A stretch of DNA of 64,000 nt from Leuconostoc gelidum subsp. gelidum KCTC 3527 (GTDB lineage Bacteria > Bacillota > Bacilli > Lactobacillales > Lactobacillaceae), in NCBI RefSeq assembly GCF_000166715.1, contig NZ_AEMI01000016.1:62001-126000 (forward strand), given 5' to 3'. The notes beneath the pieces are model-generated. The model was not told the origin of the DNA, did no database searches, and worked only from the letters and a program-made list of their open reading frames with translations. Numbering within the stretch: the first letter of the stretch is position 1; each line of letters begins with the position of its first letter. The position numbers and the translations under genes were made by a program. Shown piece after piece: positions 41,509-51,379 of the stretch.

Positions 41509-43902
41509 TTATTTCATTGCTGGTCGATAGGTGTATTTAACATTAGCCTTATCAGCACTTGGATAGAAGCTAATCTGTTCCTGTGAACCACCCTTTAATG
41601 CTGGGTAGGTACTTGCTGGGCTAAGGTATTGGTTAGCTAATGCACCATTAATATAGACATTTTCAGTTTCCACATCAATAGTGGCACTATCACCCGCATG
41701 AATAATTGTATGCGCCTTTTTTATGGCGTCTGCGGTCGTCATTCCAGTGACCCATAAATCGGTTACTTCTAGCACGTCATCTGAATATGACTTAACGTAT
41801 TCATAACTAGCTGGTGTATCAGAAGTAGCAGGCGTTGTCTTGGTAATCTTATCCTCATGGATTGGTGCCTTACCGAAATAGTAACCTAATTGTCCCAACT
41901 TTGCGTCAAACCCATTAGGAATATTAAACGTTTCATCTAATACAATATTCCCTGTCTCTAATGCGCCTTTTATTTCTGCAACATTAAATTTAAGGGTGTT
42001 ATCAATCTTAGTAATTTTTAAACTTCCCCAGAAATCAGTTAAGGCTGAACTGTCGTTATGATCTGGCTCTCTAGCTTCTGAAATAACCATACCAATTTCA
42101 CTGGCACGACTAGAATTATCATCAACCCATTTACCATATTGGTGGTCTGTGGTTGTGAATTTCCAACCGTTTCCGTATCCAGGGTTAGGTGTACCAACAT
42201 TGTGCCATGTTTCAATATATTCAGTTAAGCCTACTGATGATCCCCATACGTAGTTACGTTTCTTGATATCTTGGTAGGTTTCAAATGCTATTGGTTCATT
42301 CCAACCGTGATCTAATCTATTAGCACGTACCCAATCTTTTGATAGGGTGTCTACCTTAGTTTCTGTCGTGTATTGTTGTGGACCAGTTGCCTTACCATTG
42401 GCATCACGTGGTGTCTTCCATTCTTCGGTAGTTTGTTTCGTGTGTACCCATTTATTAGCATATTGCGCGGTTTTATTTCCGGCACTGCGGTCATACCATG
42501 ACGCATCATATAGGACTTGCGTGAAATCGGTTGTCACACGCCTGTCTACAGTTAAATTGCTTGATATTGAAGTGTTTAATGTCACATCATAGCCATGCTT
42601 ATCAACTAACTGGGCACGCGCCCATGCTGTGTTACCAGTTCCCCAGTAACCAAATCCATTAGCTAAATTGGCTTGTTCCTCAGCTACTGTTTTGCCAAAC
42701 AAAATATAAATATAAGTTAATCCACCAGAGCCATAATCTTGAATACCAAATCTACCAATCTTATGACCGTCAGTGCTTAATAAGTAGGTTTCAATACGTT
42801 GGTAGGCACGATCATAGTACCGTCTGTGGATTAATCGCGTACTCATGTAATAATTACCATTGGCACCAACATTAAATTTCTTGGTTAGTAGTAAATTACC
42901 AAACATAGTAGCTTGACCTGTGTAATCTTTTGGTGCTACCCAAAATTTATCATTCAATATTGACTGACTTGTTGAACCCATTGCCATAGTGCCGTCTGTT
43001 GTTACATCAGCATTAGCAAGCGCAAATGGTTGGGTGTTCATGTTTGTTACTTGAGTTAAGGTTGCTAAATCTTCAAATGGTTCCCTGTAGACAACCGGCA
43101 TGAGGTCCTGTGTATTAGTATTATCAGCATACCCAACAAATACACTCTCACCTTTTGAATTGACGTAGCCAAAGTTATTGCTATCAGCCGTGAAATTAAA
43201 CTGATAAATTGGCTTAGCTGTATCATTACCTAGCGGTGTAATAGCTAGTTTATTTTGATTGTCTGCGGACCCAACTTCACTAGCTAAATAACCATGTGGG
43301 TCACTAGCCGTGAATTGTAAGGTTAGGGTAGAATCCCATGCGCCTTGGCCAATGTAGGCTGGTTCAGGTATCGATGTGAAGTGTCCGTAATAAGTCCGTT
43401 CAGGAAACGCACCAAAAACAAGTGGTACCTCAGTGTTACCAATTTGAATGAGGGTATTGCTAATCTGCTCAACATTCTTAATATACTCATCAGCACTAGT
43501 TGCAATGACTGTTACAGGTATATTGAACACCTTGGCACCATAATTATTACCTAGCCACCGTTGACCGTACATACCAGATACATTCTGGGTCATCTCACTG
43601 ATAGTTGGTGTAATTGGTAGGCTCACATGACCAACCATTATTCCTAAATCACGTGAGTTAATTCCTATTGCGCCACTTTCAAAGTTACGGCCAACAACAA
43701 ATTCATCATCTTCTGGGTTAGGGTATAGGCCATCAATAATTGCCTGGTCAACTGCTATTAGCTCATTAGCCCCCTCGCTTGGCTCTACGTAGGCCATTTG
43801 ACTAGGTTCATTACCATTTAAACTTGTATCATTTGCAAAGTTAGTATCTGGTGCATTAACATTGTCATTTGGTAAGGTTGTATTCTGTATGTCTGTTGCC
43901 AT
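41509..43902 (-). CDS. Distal tail protein (Dit), enlarged
   Basis: A 797-residue protein. Between an N-terminal extension (about 1-65, Asn/Asp rich) and a large C-terminal part there is a Dit-type core (DLGIMVGHVSLPITP, YGQRWLGNNYGAKVFNIPVTVI, GQGAWDSTLTLQFTASDPHGYL). Canonical Dit is about 250 residues, so more than 400 residues are added, which is typical of evolved Dits carrying carbohydrate-binding modules. Aromatic-rich inserted segments (RRYYDRAYQRIETYL) could bind sugars. AAGGGG precedes the ATG. Confidence 0.82.
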   Translation of the reverse strand: MATDIQNTTLPNDNVNAPDTNFANDTSLNGNEPSQMAYVEPSEGANELIAVDQAIIDGLYPNPEDDEFVVGRNFESGAIGINSRDLGIMVGHVSLPITPTISEMTQNVSGMYGQRWLGNNYGAKVFNIPVTVIATSADEYIKNVEQISNTLIQIGNTEVPLVFGAFPERTYYGHFTSIPEPAYIGQGAWDSTLTLQFTASDPHGYLASEVGSADNQNKLAITPLGNDTAKPIYQFNFTADSNNFGYVNSKGESVFVGYADNTNTQDLMPVVYREPFEDLATLTQVTNMNTQPFALANADVTTDGTMAMGSTSQSILNDKFWVAPKDYTGQATMFGNLLLTKKFNVGANGNYYMSTRLIHRRYYDRAYQRIETYLLSTDGHKIGRFGIQDYGSGGLTYIYILFGKTVAEEQANLANGFGYWGTGNTAWARAQLVDKHGYDVTLNTSISSNLTVDRRVTTDFTQVLYDASWYDRSAGNKTAQYANKWVHTKQTTEEWKTPRDANGKATGPQQYTTETKVDTLSKDWVRANRLDHGWNEPIAFETYQDIKKRNYVWGSSVGLTEYIETWHNVGTPNPGYGNGWKFTTTDHQYGKWVDDNSSRASEIGMVISEAREPDHNDSSALTDFWGSLKITKIDNTLKFNVAEIKGALETGNIVLDETFNIPNGFDAKLGQLGYYFGKAPIHEDKITKTTPATSDTPASYEYVKSYSDDVLEVTDLWVTGMTTADAIKKAHTIIHAGDSATIDVETENVYINGALANQYLSPASTYPALKGGSQEQISFYPSADKANVKYTYRPAMK

Positions 43903-43927
43903 TTTTTACCCCTTTGTTTTATGTACG

Positions 43928-43947
43928 AAAAAAGGACTTAAAAGTCC
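43928..43947 (-). terminator. Intra-operon terminator between tape measure and Dit genes
   Basis: On the minus strand GGACT-TTTA-AGTCC followed by six T and then CGTACATA. It would reduce tail-tip expression relative to upstream genes. Confidence 0.7.
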
Positions 43948-43954
43948 CTAATTC

Positions 43955-46900
43955 TTAGCCCTTAAATAAGAGCTGTGACCTGTTGTTTGTTTGCTTTAGT
44001 TTATTTAATACGTCATTAGCTTGATTAGCTGATACGACTGCTGGTGTAGGGTTTGATTGACCTTGAACCAACTGAAGTAATAGTGATATTACCTGTTCGC
44101 CTTGTTTAATCATATTATTAAGCTTGTCTGCTAATACATTAGAATCAGCACCATTATTCGAAGTAGTATTATTGCTAATCGTATTGGATGCGAAGTGAGT
44201 GACCGTTTCGCCTAACAACTCCATGGCGCGCGACTTCTTTGACAGATCCCATGGAATTACTGCTTCAGTCATGCCGCCCTCTGCAATGTGTGCCACGTGG
44301 GGTACGTTAGTAATTGTTCCATTAGCGTATCCATGACCATTACCCAAGAATGATAGGTCACTGCCATATCTTGATTTAGCGTAATTAATACCAGCTAACA
44401 TGTTGTCGTAACCGTTCATGATATTGCCATGACCAGCCAATGCAAACGCATTAAATGTACCCGGCTTAACCTGCATTAGTCCAGTCGCATTACCATCGGC
44501 AAGTCCATCGTTGCCGCCAATAGCACTGGCATTACCACCTGATTCAGTCTGTATCTGCTTCAATATTTTATTAACCATATCGCCACTAGTGCTTAAACCA
44601 AGTTGACTTAGGGCTTTTTTAACGTCCCCAGACCAGCTATTTACATCTCCACTAGTACCGGTTGAGCTGTCATTTAAGGGTGCAATAAACTTCTTAATCC
44701 AATCAAACATGCCACCTGTTTGACTCTTGATGAGCTTTTGTAATGGATTAGTAGTTTCAATTTCTTGTTCAGGTTTCATACCAGAAACGCGACGATATGG
44801 CGATGATGATAACGATTCAGACCAAGAACTGATATCAGCCATACCAATATTCGGTGATGATCCTGGTGACATAGCACTATACATTTTTCCGTTTCCGGCA
44901 TAAATTCCAACGTGATCTCCACCACCGGGTCCGAAGAATACTAAGTCTCCAGATTGTGGGTTTGATACAGCTGTTGAAGCGTTATATTGGTCCCCAGAAT
45001 ACTTAGGAAATGCAATACCCATTTGAGATAAGGCATACTCAACCAGACCAGAACAGTCGAAACTATCGGGACCCGCAGCACCCCAAACATATGGTTTACC
45101 ACTACCTAATTTTTCAGCGTGGTTAAGTAACTCGGAAGAGCTGCCACCCTCTCCGGCAGACTTGGCCATGGACCACATTTCAGACCACCAACTCTTAGCT
45201 TGCTTTTTAGTCGTGTCAAAAAATACGTTGTCGCCAAGGCCATTCATGACACTGCCTAAATCACCCTTGCGAGTTGGATTGAATTTCTTTTCAAGTGATT
45301 CGATTGGGTGTGCAGCAGCATCTGTGATAAATCCAAACATCTTAGTGAACTTATCAACACCATCTTTCATGCCATCCCAGACATTTCCAACAGCATTACC
45401 TACCCAACTACCAGCACTTTGAACGCCGCTGAACAATTTACTGAATAGACCAGTACCATCAGCAAATCTTGACATACCACCACTTAACATCATGGCAGTT
45501 TCTTTAGCGTTTAGTACCTCTGTTCCCGGTAATAAGGGACGTATAACATTGGTTCCTTGTACTAATTCTGATTTGCCATTAGGGTGCAATAACATTTCTT
45601 GATTACCAGTTTCAGGGCTATCATTCCCGTCATTTAGCATAGCCAAAGTTGGTTTAGTAATCGAACGTCTAACAGATCCTAAATAGCCAGTACCGGTAGC
45701 GAATCTAACAGCTAACGGTTCAATTGTCTTCTTGGGACCTCCAAAAGCACTTAACAAACTATTAATTGTGCCAATTCCAATATTGATTGGGGTAAATAAG
45801 CCGTTTAGTCCTGATTCAGCGCCACTCTTCAACCACTTCCACATTGTTCCTAACGCACCAGAAACACCGTCTCGTTGGTCTCTTGCACTTTTAGTCGTAT
45901 TATTTTTCTGTTTATCAGCCCAATCTGATAAGGTATTACTTTGCTCACGACCTAGTCGTGTGGTGGTATCTTTTTGACTCTGTAAATGACCAACAACACC
46001 ATCTTTTTGGAGCTGTGATTTGTGTGTCACATCATAGCGTTGCTTTTCCGTTTTATCAAGAATATCCCCATACTGTTGATCAGCAGACTTTGTTGTCTTC
46101 TTTCGCTGCGTTTCTCCAGCATCGATACTATCATCTCGCTGTTTACGAGCGTTTTTAACAACGTCATCATATTGTTTTTTACTGATTGTTTTATTTTGGT
46201 AATACTCTTTATCAGCAGCGGAAACGGAACCCGTATATTTACCGTTTGCAGCCTTAACGACATCATCACGCGTTTTCTGCGCTTCACCAACAATGGTGTC
46301 ATGATTCTTCTTAGCTTGGCGCTCGTCTTCAACGATTTGCTTTAAACCAATTGATTTTTTAGCATTGCTCAAACTTTTTAAAATATCTTCTTGTTTGGTA
46401 GCTGCTACTTGAGTTGATTTTGAAACACTAGCATTAAGTCTAGTTTCAATACCAACAATATCTTTTGTATATTTGTTATGCAGAGCTTCTAGTTCCTTGT
46501 TCTGCTCACTTTTATACTTTTTAGAATTAGTGCCGTATTTATTCGCTAACCCCTCCAATGTTTTGTTGCTACCACTTTGAATTTTTTCAGCATCTGAATA
46601 ATATTTTTCAGACGTCTTTTTCATATCATCAGCTAATTTTTGTTTAGACTTTTTTTGCTTTTCGTCATTAGACTGTGACTTTTTTAATAACTCATCTTCT
46701 TGTTTCTGCGTGATAATACCGTTTTTGACAAGAATATCTAGATTCTTTTTAGAATCTTTTTCTTGATTTTTATAAAAATTATCAATTGTTTTTTGAAGAC
46801 CGGCATAAATGTCTTCAACTTTCTTCTGATTTTGTTTCGTATTTTTATCATCAATATCAAGTTTTATTTTCGTACTAGAATTTAATTTGTCAATTTGACT

Positions 46901-49738
46901 TTTATAATCAGAAGAAAACTTTTTCATTGTTTGAGATGATGAATTTTTATAAGCCGCGTCCCAATCATCGCCTAGCCAAGCACTAATGCTCTTTGGGTGT
47001 GATTCTTTGAATCCCTCTTGATATGCTTTACCAAATTTCTTACCTATTTGTGTTCCAGCTGTGCCACCTAGTGCAGCACCAATAGCCGTGCCAATACCGG
47101 GTGCGATTAATGAACCAATTCCAGCGCCGATTGCAGTTCCTGACAGCGAACCGAGAACGCCACCCTGTTGAGTCCTCTTAGATGTTTCATTGGTAGCCTT
47201 AGTTGCATTATATGCGCTGTATCCAGCTTGACCTAAACCAGCTAGGACACCAACATATGGCAATGATTTGGTTAGTGCAGGTATTAATGTGGCAGTTAAT
47301 TTTGATAACATACCGACTTCTGATGAAGCGGCAACAGTTGAACCAGTTGAGACAATACTACCTACTGCCGTTGAACCAACTTTTGTAACTGCAGATTTAC
47401 CGCCAGTGCCTAATCCAACAGCATTAAGGCCTGCTGTTACTTTTAAGACGCCATTTAGCTCTTTGTAAGTGCCAATGGCTGTTCTTACCCAACCTATTGC
47501 ATCACTTATTTTTTTAAACGCCCAGATACCAGCTAATGTCTCACCTATTGTTACTAATTCTGAACGATGACTCCAAGCAAACTCTATCGTATTTACAATT
47601 GAACGACCGACTTCACCAGCCACTTTTGACAACTCTTTGAGTTGTTTTTGACCCTTGTCTGAATTAAGAGCACTTGCTAATTTAACAGCAAAATCAGACA
47701 CGGACGGCAACAATGAAGCACCAATAGAATTAACGATCAATTCCATTGATGACTTTAACTGCGCTAGTTTTGCGGTAGTCGTATCCATGTTCTTTTGAGC
47801 CAAGTTTTGAACGTATCCCTGACCATTAGCTGCGTTCTTAACATTTGCATTGAGTTTTTCAAGCTCATCATTATTTTGAGCAAGAATGATACCAGCTTGC
47901 ATACCAGTCGTACCAAAGAGGGCATGAAATACGTTATTTCGCGTGTCGTCATCTTTAATATCTTTCGTATGATCGTTAATAACTTTCATAATGTCAGACA
48001 TCTTTTTCAAATGTCCGTTTGAATCAATCAGTTGATCACGACTGATACCGAGTTTAGACAACATATCATTGGCTTGAATACCCTGCGCCTTACCCTCTAA
48101 CTTGCCAAGTGCGTCTTTCTGCTTTTCCAAAGCCCTAGAAGCAGAGTCGGTGGCCTTGGTTGACTTATTTTTGTTACTAGTATTATTTTTTTCGGCTTCG
48201 GTAGCCTTATTTAATTTATCTTGCGCCTCTTCAACTTTTTTATTTTGTTCTGCTACTTTTTCATTCAGTTTATCAGCAGATTGCGCGCTACCAGCCATAG
48301 CTTCTTGCTGGTCTGCCATTGCACCCGTTAACGAGTTAATAACCTTACGCAAACCTGTTCCAGCTTTATCAGCTTCAAGACCGTGGTTAGATAAGATACC
48401 AATAGCAGAAGATGTTGTAGATAACTCAATGCCGGCTGAATGAGCAGAATCGCCAACATACTCCATGGCCTTACCCATTGATTGGAAGTCGGTTGCTGTC
48501 ATATCAGCTGCGTAAGCAAGTTGGTTGGTTACGTCTTTGGTGTTTTTAACCATTTTATTGGCATCATCAACACGTAAACCATATGCATCAACAACTTGAG
48601 ATGTAACGCTCAAAACGTTATTAAAATCATCTCCAGAAGCAACAGATGCCTCTAATTCTGAACGCATTGAACCTAGTGCAGCAGACGAACTATAACCACG
48701 TTTAATTAATTCTTGATATCCCTCTGCAATATCAAATTGTGATTTACCGTATTCAACTGACAGCTTAGCGCCATCTTCTTGCATCTGATTGACATTTTTT
48801 TGGGCTTCTGCGTATTTTTCGCCACCTGTTGTAGCTAAATTAAGCGTCTTAACATATGAATTTTCTAAAACGGCAGCAGCTTGAACACCCTTAACCGCAA
48901 CTGCGCCAAGTCCCAACGCAACTAAACTGCCTACTGCTGCAAACTCTTTAACTTTTTGAGTAGCAGCACGAAAACCGTCGCCCATTTTTTCAGTCGCACG
49001 GTAAGCAACGTTTGCACCAGATGAAAAACGACCAAATCCGTAGGGATTGGCCGAGTTAACTTCGCGCTGTGCGAGTTTGAATTCATCCTTCATCTTAGAA
49101 ATGTTGGTAGCGGTATCGTTGATACGAATTGTTTGCTTGCGGTACGCTTCACTAGCGATACCAGAATCAGATTCAACACGTTTTAATTCTGCTGACTGCT
49201 TTTCGTATTGCTGTGATAAATTGGATAGAGAAGATTTGAGAGAGTTTGCTTGTACAATATTAGCTTGACGTTCTTTGTTTTCAGCTTTCAGGCGATTGAC
49301 GTATGAATCAGATACGGCATTAGTTTGCTTATATTCGTTTTGAAGTTGAGCTAAACCACTTTTTTGGTAGTCCATTGATGACTTAGCGCGCTGCTGTTGC
49401 GCTTCAAGACTAGCTAATTGTTGATTGGCTTGTTGAATACTTTTTTCGTATTTCAAAAAAGACTCGGCACCATCTTTAGTAGAGGTATCCAAGCCTTGTT
49501 GTCTTTGCTTTAGTTCATTTATTCTATTATTTTGGGCGTCCATTTGGCGTCCAAGTCCTGCGTATCTCTCTTCTGATGCCTTGACGTAATCACCAGATGA
49601 TTTAGCAGCAGCTTCTTGTGCTTTCCACGCATTCTTAACTGAATTTACAGCATCACTTAGCCCTTTTAAACTATTTGTCGCCTTAATAACATCAAGAGCA
49701 ATAGATGTCGCCATCTCTGCCTGAATTCTATCAACCAT
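43955..49738 (-). CDS. Tail tape measure protein with NlpC/P60 and lytic transglycosylase domains
   Basis: A 1927-residue tape measure. Coiled-coil N-terminus (about 1-230), TP901-type tape measure core (about 290-520; GYQELIKRGYSSSAALGSM, LSNHGLEADKAGTGLR), hydrophobic stretches (about 830-930; PSL-GxxIG repeats), then Lys/Gln-rich coiled coils. An NlpC/P60 domain with Cys near 1559 (FDCSGLVEYAL) and His near 1604 (GGDHVGIYAG) is followed by a soluble lytic transglycosylase-like domain with Glu near 1731 (QTESGGNASA) and the MQV motif. The enzymes help the tail cross the wall. Its ATG directly follows the gpT-frame stop (TAAATG). Confidence 0.92.
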   Translation of the reverse strand: MVDRIQAEMATSIALDVIKATNSLKGLSDAVNSVKNAWKAQEAAAKSSGDYVKASEERYAGLGRQMDAQNNRINELKQRQQGLDTSTKDGAESFLKYEKSIQQANQQLASLEAQQQRAKSSMDYQKSGLAQLQNEYKQTNAVSDSYVNRLKAENKERQANIVQANSLKSSLSNLSQQYEKQSAELKRVESDSGIASEAYRKQTIRINDTATNISKMKDEFKLAQREVNSANPYGFGRFSSGANVAYRATEKMGDGFRAATQKVKEFAAVGSLVALGLGAVAVKGVQAAAVLENSYVKTLNLATTGGEKYAEAQKNVNQMQEDGAKLSVEYGKSQFDIAEGYQELIKRGYSSSAALGSMRSELEASVASGDDFNNVLSVTSQVVDAYGLRVDDANKMVKNTKDVTNQLAYAADMTATDFQSMGKAMEYVGDSAHSAGIELSTTSSAIGILSNHGLEADKAGTGLRKVINSLTGAMADQQEAMAGSAQSADKLNEKVAEQNKKVEEAQDKLNKATEAEKNNTSNKNKSTKATDSASRALEKQKDALGKLEGKAQGIQANDMLSKLGISRDQLIDSNGHLKKMSDIMKVINDHTKDIKDDDTRNNVFHALFGTTGMQAGIILAQNNDELEKLNANVKNAANGQGYVQNLAQKNMDTTTAKLAQLKSSMELIVNSIGASLLPSVSDFAVKLASALNSDKGQKQLKELSKVAGEVGRSIVNTIEFAWSHRSELVTIGETLAGIWAFKKISDAIGWVRTAIGTYKELNGVLKVTAGLNAVGLGTGGKSAVTKVGSTAVGSIVSTGSTVAASSEVGMLSKLTATLIPALTKSLPYVGVLAGLGQAGYSAYNATKATNETSKRTQQGGVLGSLSGTAIGAGIGSLIAPGIGTAIGAALGGTAGTQIGKKFGKAYQEGFKESHPKSISAWLGDDWDAAYKNSSSQTMKKFSSDYKSQIDKLNSSTKIKLDIDDKNTKQNQKKVEDIYAGLQKTIDNFYKNQEKDSKKNLDILVKNGIITQKQEDELLKKSQSNDEKQKKSKQKLADDMKKTSEKYYSDAEKIQSGSNKTLEGLANKYGTNSKKYKSEQNKELEALHNKYTKDIVGIETRLNASVSKSTQVAATKQEDILKSLSNAKKSIGLKQIVEDERQAKKNHDTIVGEAQKTRDDVVKAANGKYTGSVSAADKEYYQNKTISKKQYDDVVKNARKQRDDSIDAGETQRKKTTKSADQQYGDILDKTEKQRYDVTHKSQLQKDGVVGHLQSQKDTTTRLGREQSNTLSDWADKQKNNTTKSARDQRDGVSGALGTMWKWLKSGAESGLNGLFTPINIGIGTINSLLSAFGGPKKTIEPLAVRFATGTGYLGSVRRSITKPTLAMLNDGNDSPETGNQEMLLHPNGKSELVQGTNVIRPLLPGTEVLNAKETAMMLSGGMSRFADGTGLFSKLFSGVQSAGSWVGNAVGNVWDGMKDGVDKFTKMFGFITDAAAHPIESLEKKFNPTRKGDLGSVMNGLGDNVFFDTTKKQAKSWWSEMWSMAKSAGEGGSSSELLNHAEKLGSGKPYVWGAAGPDSFDCSGLVEYALSQMGIAFPKYSGDQYNASTAVSNPQSGDLVFFGPGGGDHVGIYAGNGKMYSAMSPGSSPNIGMADISSWSESLSSSPYRRVSGMKPEQEIETTNPLQKLIKSQTGGMFDWIKKFIAPLNDSSTGTSGDVNSWSGDVKKALSQLGLSTSGDMVNKILKQIQTESGGNASAIGGNDGLADGNATGLMQVKPGTFNAFALAGHGNIMNGYDNMLAGINYAKSRYGSDLSFLGNGHGYANGTITNVPHVAHIAEGGMTEAVIPWDLSKKSRAMELLGETVTHFASNTISNNTTSNNGADSNVLADKLNNMIKQGEQVISLLLQLVQGQSNPTPAVVSANQANDVLNKLKQTNNRSQLLFKG

Positions 49739-49980
49739 TTACTCTCCTTCCATTGGTATCTCCAACCCCATTTGTCTCGCAATATCTAACGGATCAGCGG
49801 CGCGTTTATCCGGCTCTTTTGCATTCAGCATTTCCATAAATGAAAAATACTCTTGCTTATCAATGTCGCCTGGTAAAATACCATATTCTTTAAATAATTG
49901 CTTTTTGAAATATCTAAAATCTTCTAAACTATTTTTTTGGTCGAGTATCAGTCGGCTGATTCGGCTGAGATATCTTTTGG
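49739..49980 (-). CDS. Frameshift-encoded C-terminal part of tail assembly chaperone (gpT-like)
   Basis: In the -1 frame relative to the chaperone gene, about 80 codons are open from before the chaperone stop (49948) to a stop at 49739. The translation is acidic/helical (LEDFRYFKKQLFKEYG, then DPLDIARQMGLEIP). It has no plausible start of its own, and it fills the gap between chaperone and tape measure. This is the standard gpG/gpGT arrangement, in which a -1 ribosomal slip produces a longer fusion that binds the tape measure. Confidence 0.75.
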
Positions 49981-50376
49981 GTCTTCTTGTTCCTCTTTTT
50001 CACGAAGAATTTTTTCCTGCTTAACTGCAAGTTGATATTCCTTATCAGTTACACCGCGGAGACGATCTGTGATATATGAAAAAGCTTCTTTGAATTGAGC
50101 ATTATTTATGCTATCTTGGATAGTTTCGATTTCTTCGTCACTTAGCGAAAACATATCTTGAACGAATCCAATCATTAAGTTCTTGATTTTGCGTTCTTCA
50201 ATCATAGATTCTAACGCTTCCATATCTTCGCTATTTTCGAGCATAAATTTGTCATGTTCCAATAAATTAATGCCAAGTTCGTTCATTTTGTCGAACTGGC
50301 CCATTGTCATTCGAACACTCACTGTTTTGTTCAAACCAAATTTATTCAACTTAATTTTTTCTGTATTTACGATCAT
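49948..50376 (-). CDS. Tail assembly chaperone (gpG-like)
   Basis: A 142-residue, largely helical protein in the position of gpG between the major tail and tape measure genes. AAAGGAGC precedes the ATG. A canonical slippery heptamer lies nine to eleven codons before its stop, giving a longer -1 product (see 49739-49980). The end is acidic (EEQEDPKDISAESAD). Confidence 0.8.
   Translation of the reverse strand: MIVNTEKIKLNKFGLNKTVSVRMTMGQFDKMNELGINLLEHDKFMLENSEDMEALESMIEERKIKNLMIGFVQDMFSLSDEEIETIQDSINNAQFKEAFSYITDRLRGVTDKEYQLAVKQEKILREKEEQEDPKDISAESAD
49975..49981 (-). promoter_or_regulatory. -1 frameshift slippery site CCCAAAA
   Basis: Read in the chaperone frame the heptamer is C CCA AAA (X XXY YYZ), eleven codons from the end. 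The -1 frame is open through it to 49739. No strong downstream pseudoknot was identified by eye. Confidence 0.7.
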
Positions 50377-50402
50377 TTTGAAGCTCCTTTTTCTTGTTAT
50401 GT

Positions 50403-50651
50403 ACGGGTAAAAATACCCTGAATATTACGATTATTTAAAGTAATAAAGTTACACTTTTTTCAAACCTGTTATGAGAAAACTTCTCATTGTTACAAAAAAC
50501 GTGTAACATTACGAAAAAAACGTAACAGCTGTATCTCTTCTCTTGCAACGATTTTGTTACATTTTGTTACAAAGTTACATTAACTACTATATAAATATAT
50601 ATATATATTATTACTAGGTTTAAATCAGGTAACGGTAACGTTTTTTGTAAC
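50403..50651. repeat. Cluster of ten GTTAC/GTAAC pentamers, nested inverted repeats
   Basis: The 355-nt gap between major tail and chaperone genes has no ORF. It holds GTTAC at 50447, 50489, 50556, 50566 and 50574 and GTAAC at 50503, 50522, 50629, 50635 and 50647, arranged as nested inverted sets. Also present are the perfect hairpins ATGAGAA/TTCTCAT (50471-50487) and GGGTA/TACCC (50405-50418). It might bind a regulator, attenuate transcription or be an RNA-processing region. Confidence 0.5.
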
Positions 50652-50731
50652 TGAAAAAATAACCGCCCACTTCTTGGGTGCAATACCACATTGAAATGTA
50701 TTGTTAATTTCTTAGGCGATTAATTTAAAAA

Positions 50732-51376
50732 TTAGTTTCCGACACCTGATCCTGAACCACCTGTTGGCGCAGTATATCCTGGGAATACTTCGGCCATCAT
50801 GGCAGCTTCATCAAATTTTGGATCTGATGATGTGTACACCTTAAATGACTTACCATTGAACATGTCCTTGATCAATGGACTCTTTGAGTTGAATGTCATT
50901 TCATCATTAGAGTCAACTTCGTTTTGGTTATTGGTTCCCCATGTCTTGTTACCAGCAGTAACATGGGTATTTGTCAATGCGTAATAGATATCGAATGACT
51001 TATCCAATGATTGAGATTTAAACAATGCGTAGATAGGATGAGTTGTGTCACTCTCCGTGTAGCCACCCTTAGAGTCTGATTCCATGCCTAAAATCTGTTG
51101 CTGAACACCAAATTCCAAGTCTAAGAACGTTACTTGTGCCGTTGGATAGGCCACTCCCTTTGATGCGCGTTTTTGCTTGTTGTTTGCAAATCCGGGTGTT
51201 ACTGTTCCACTTAAACTAGCAAACTGCACTTGGGTCAAGCCCTCAGCAGTGGCATTCGTATGACCGTCTGCGAAATAGACGCCTGATGTATCAAGACCGT
51301 CTGTTGCTGTAAGAACCTTACCGGTTAATGGATCTGCCTTAGCAAACCATGCGCCTACAATACCTTGTGTTGCCAT
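50732..51376 (-). CDS. Major tail protein
   Basis: A 214-residue protein of the major tail type (TGKVLTATDGLDTSGVYFAD, then LDLEFGVQQQILGME and EMTFNSKSPL) with a Gly/Ser-rich C-terminus (GGSGSGVGN). Its size and position between tail-terminator and tail chaperone genes fit the tube-forming subunit of a non-contractile tail. No Ig-like extension is present. Confidence 0.88.
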   Translation of the reverse strand: MATQGIVGAWFAKADPLTGKVLTATDGLDTSGVYFADGHTNATAEGLTQVQFASLSGTVTPGFANNKQKRASKGVAYPTAQVTFLDLEFGVQQQILGMESDSKGGYTESDTTHPIYALFKSQSLDKSFDIYYALTNTHVTAGNKTWGTNNQNEVDSNDEMTFNSKSPLIKDMFNGKSFKVYTSSDPKFDEAAMMAEVFPGYTAPTGGSGSGVGN

Positions 51377-51379
51377 GAA

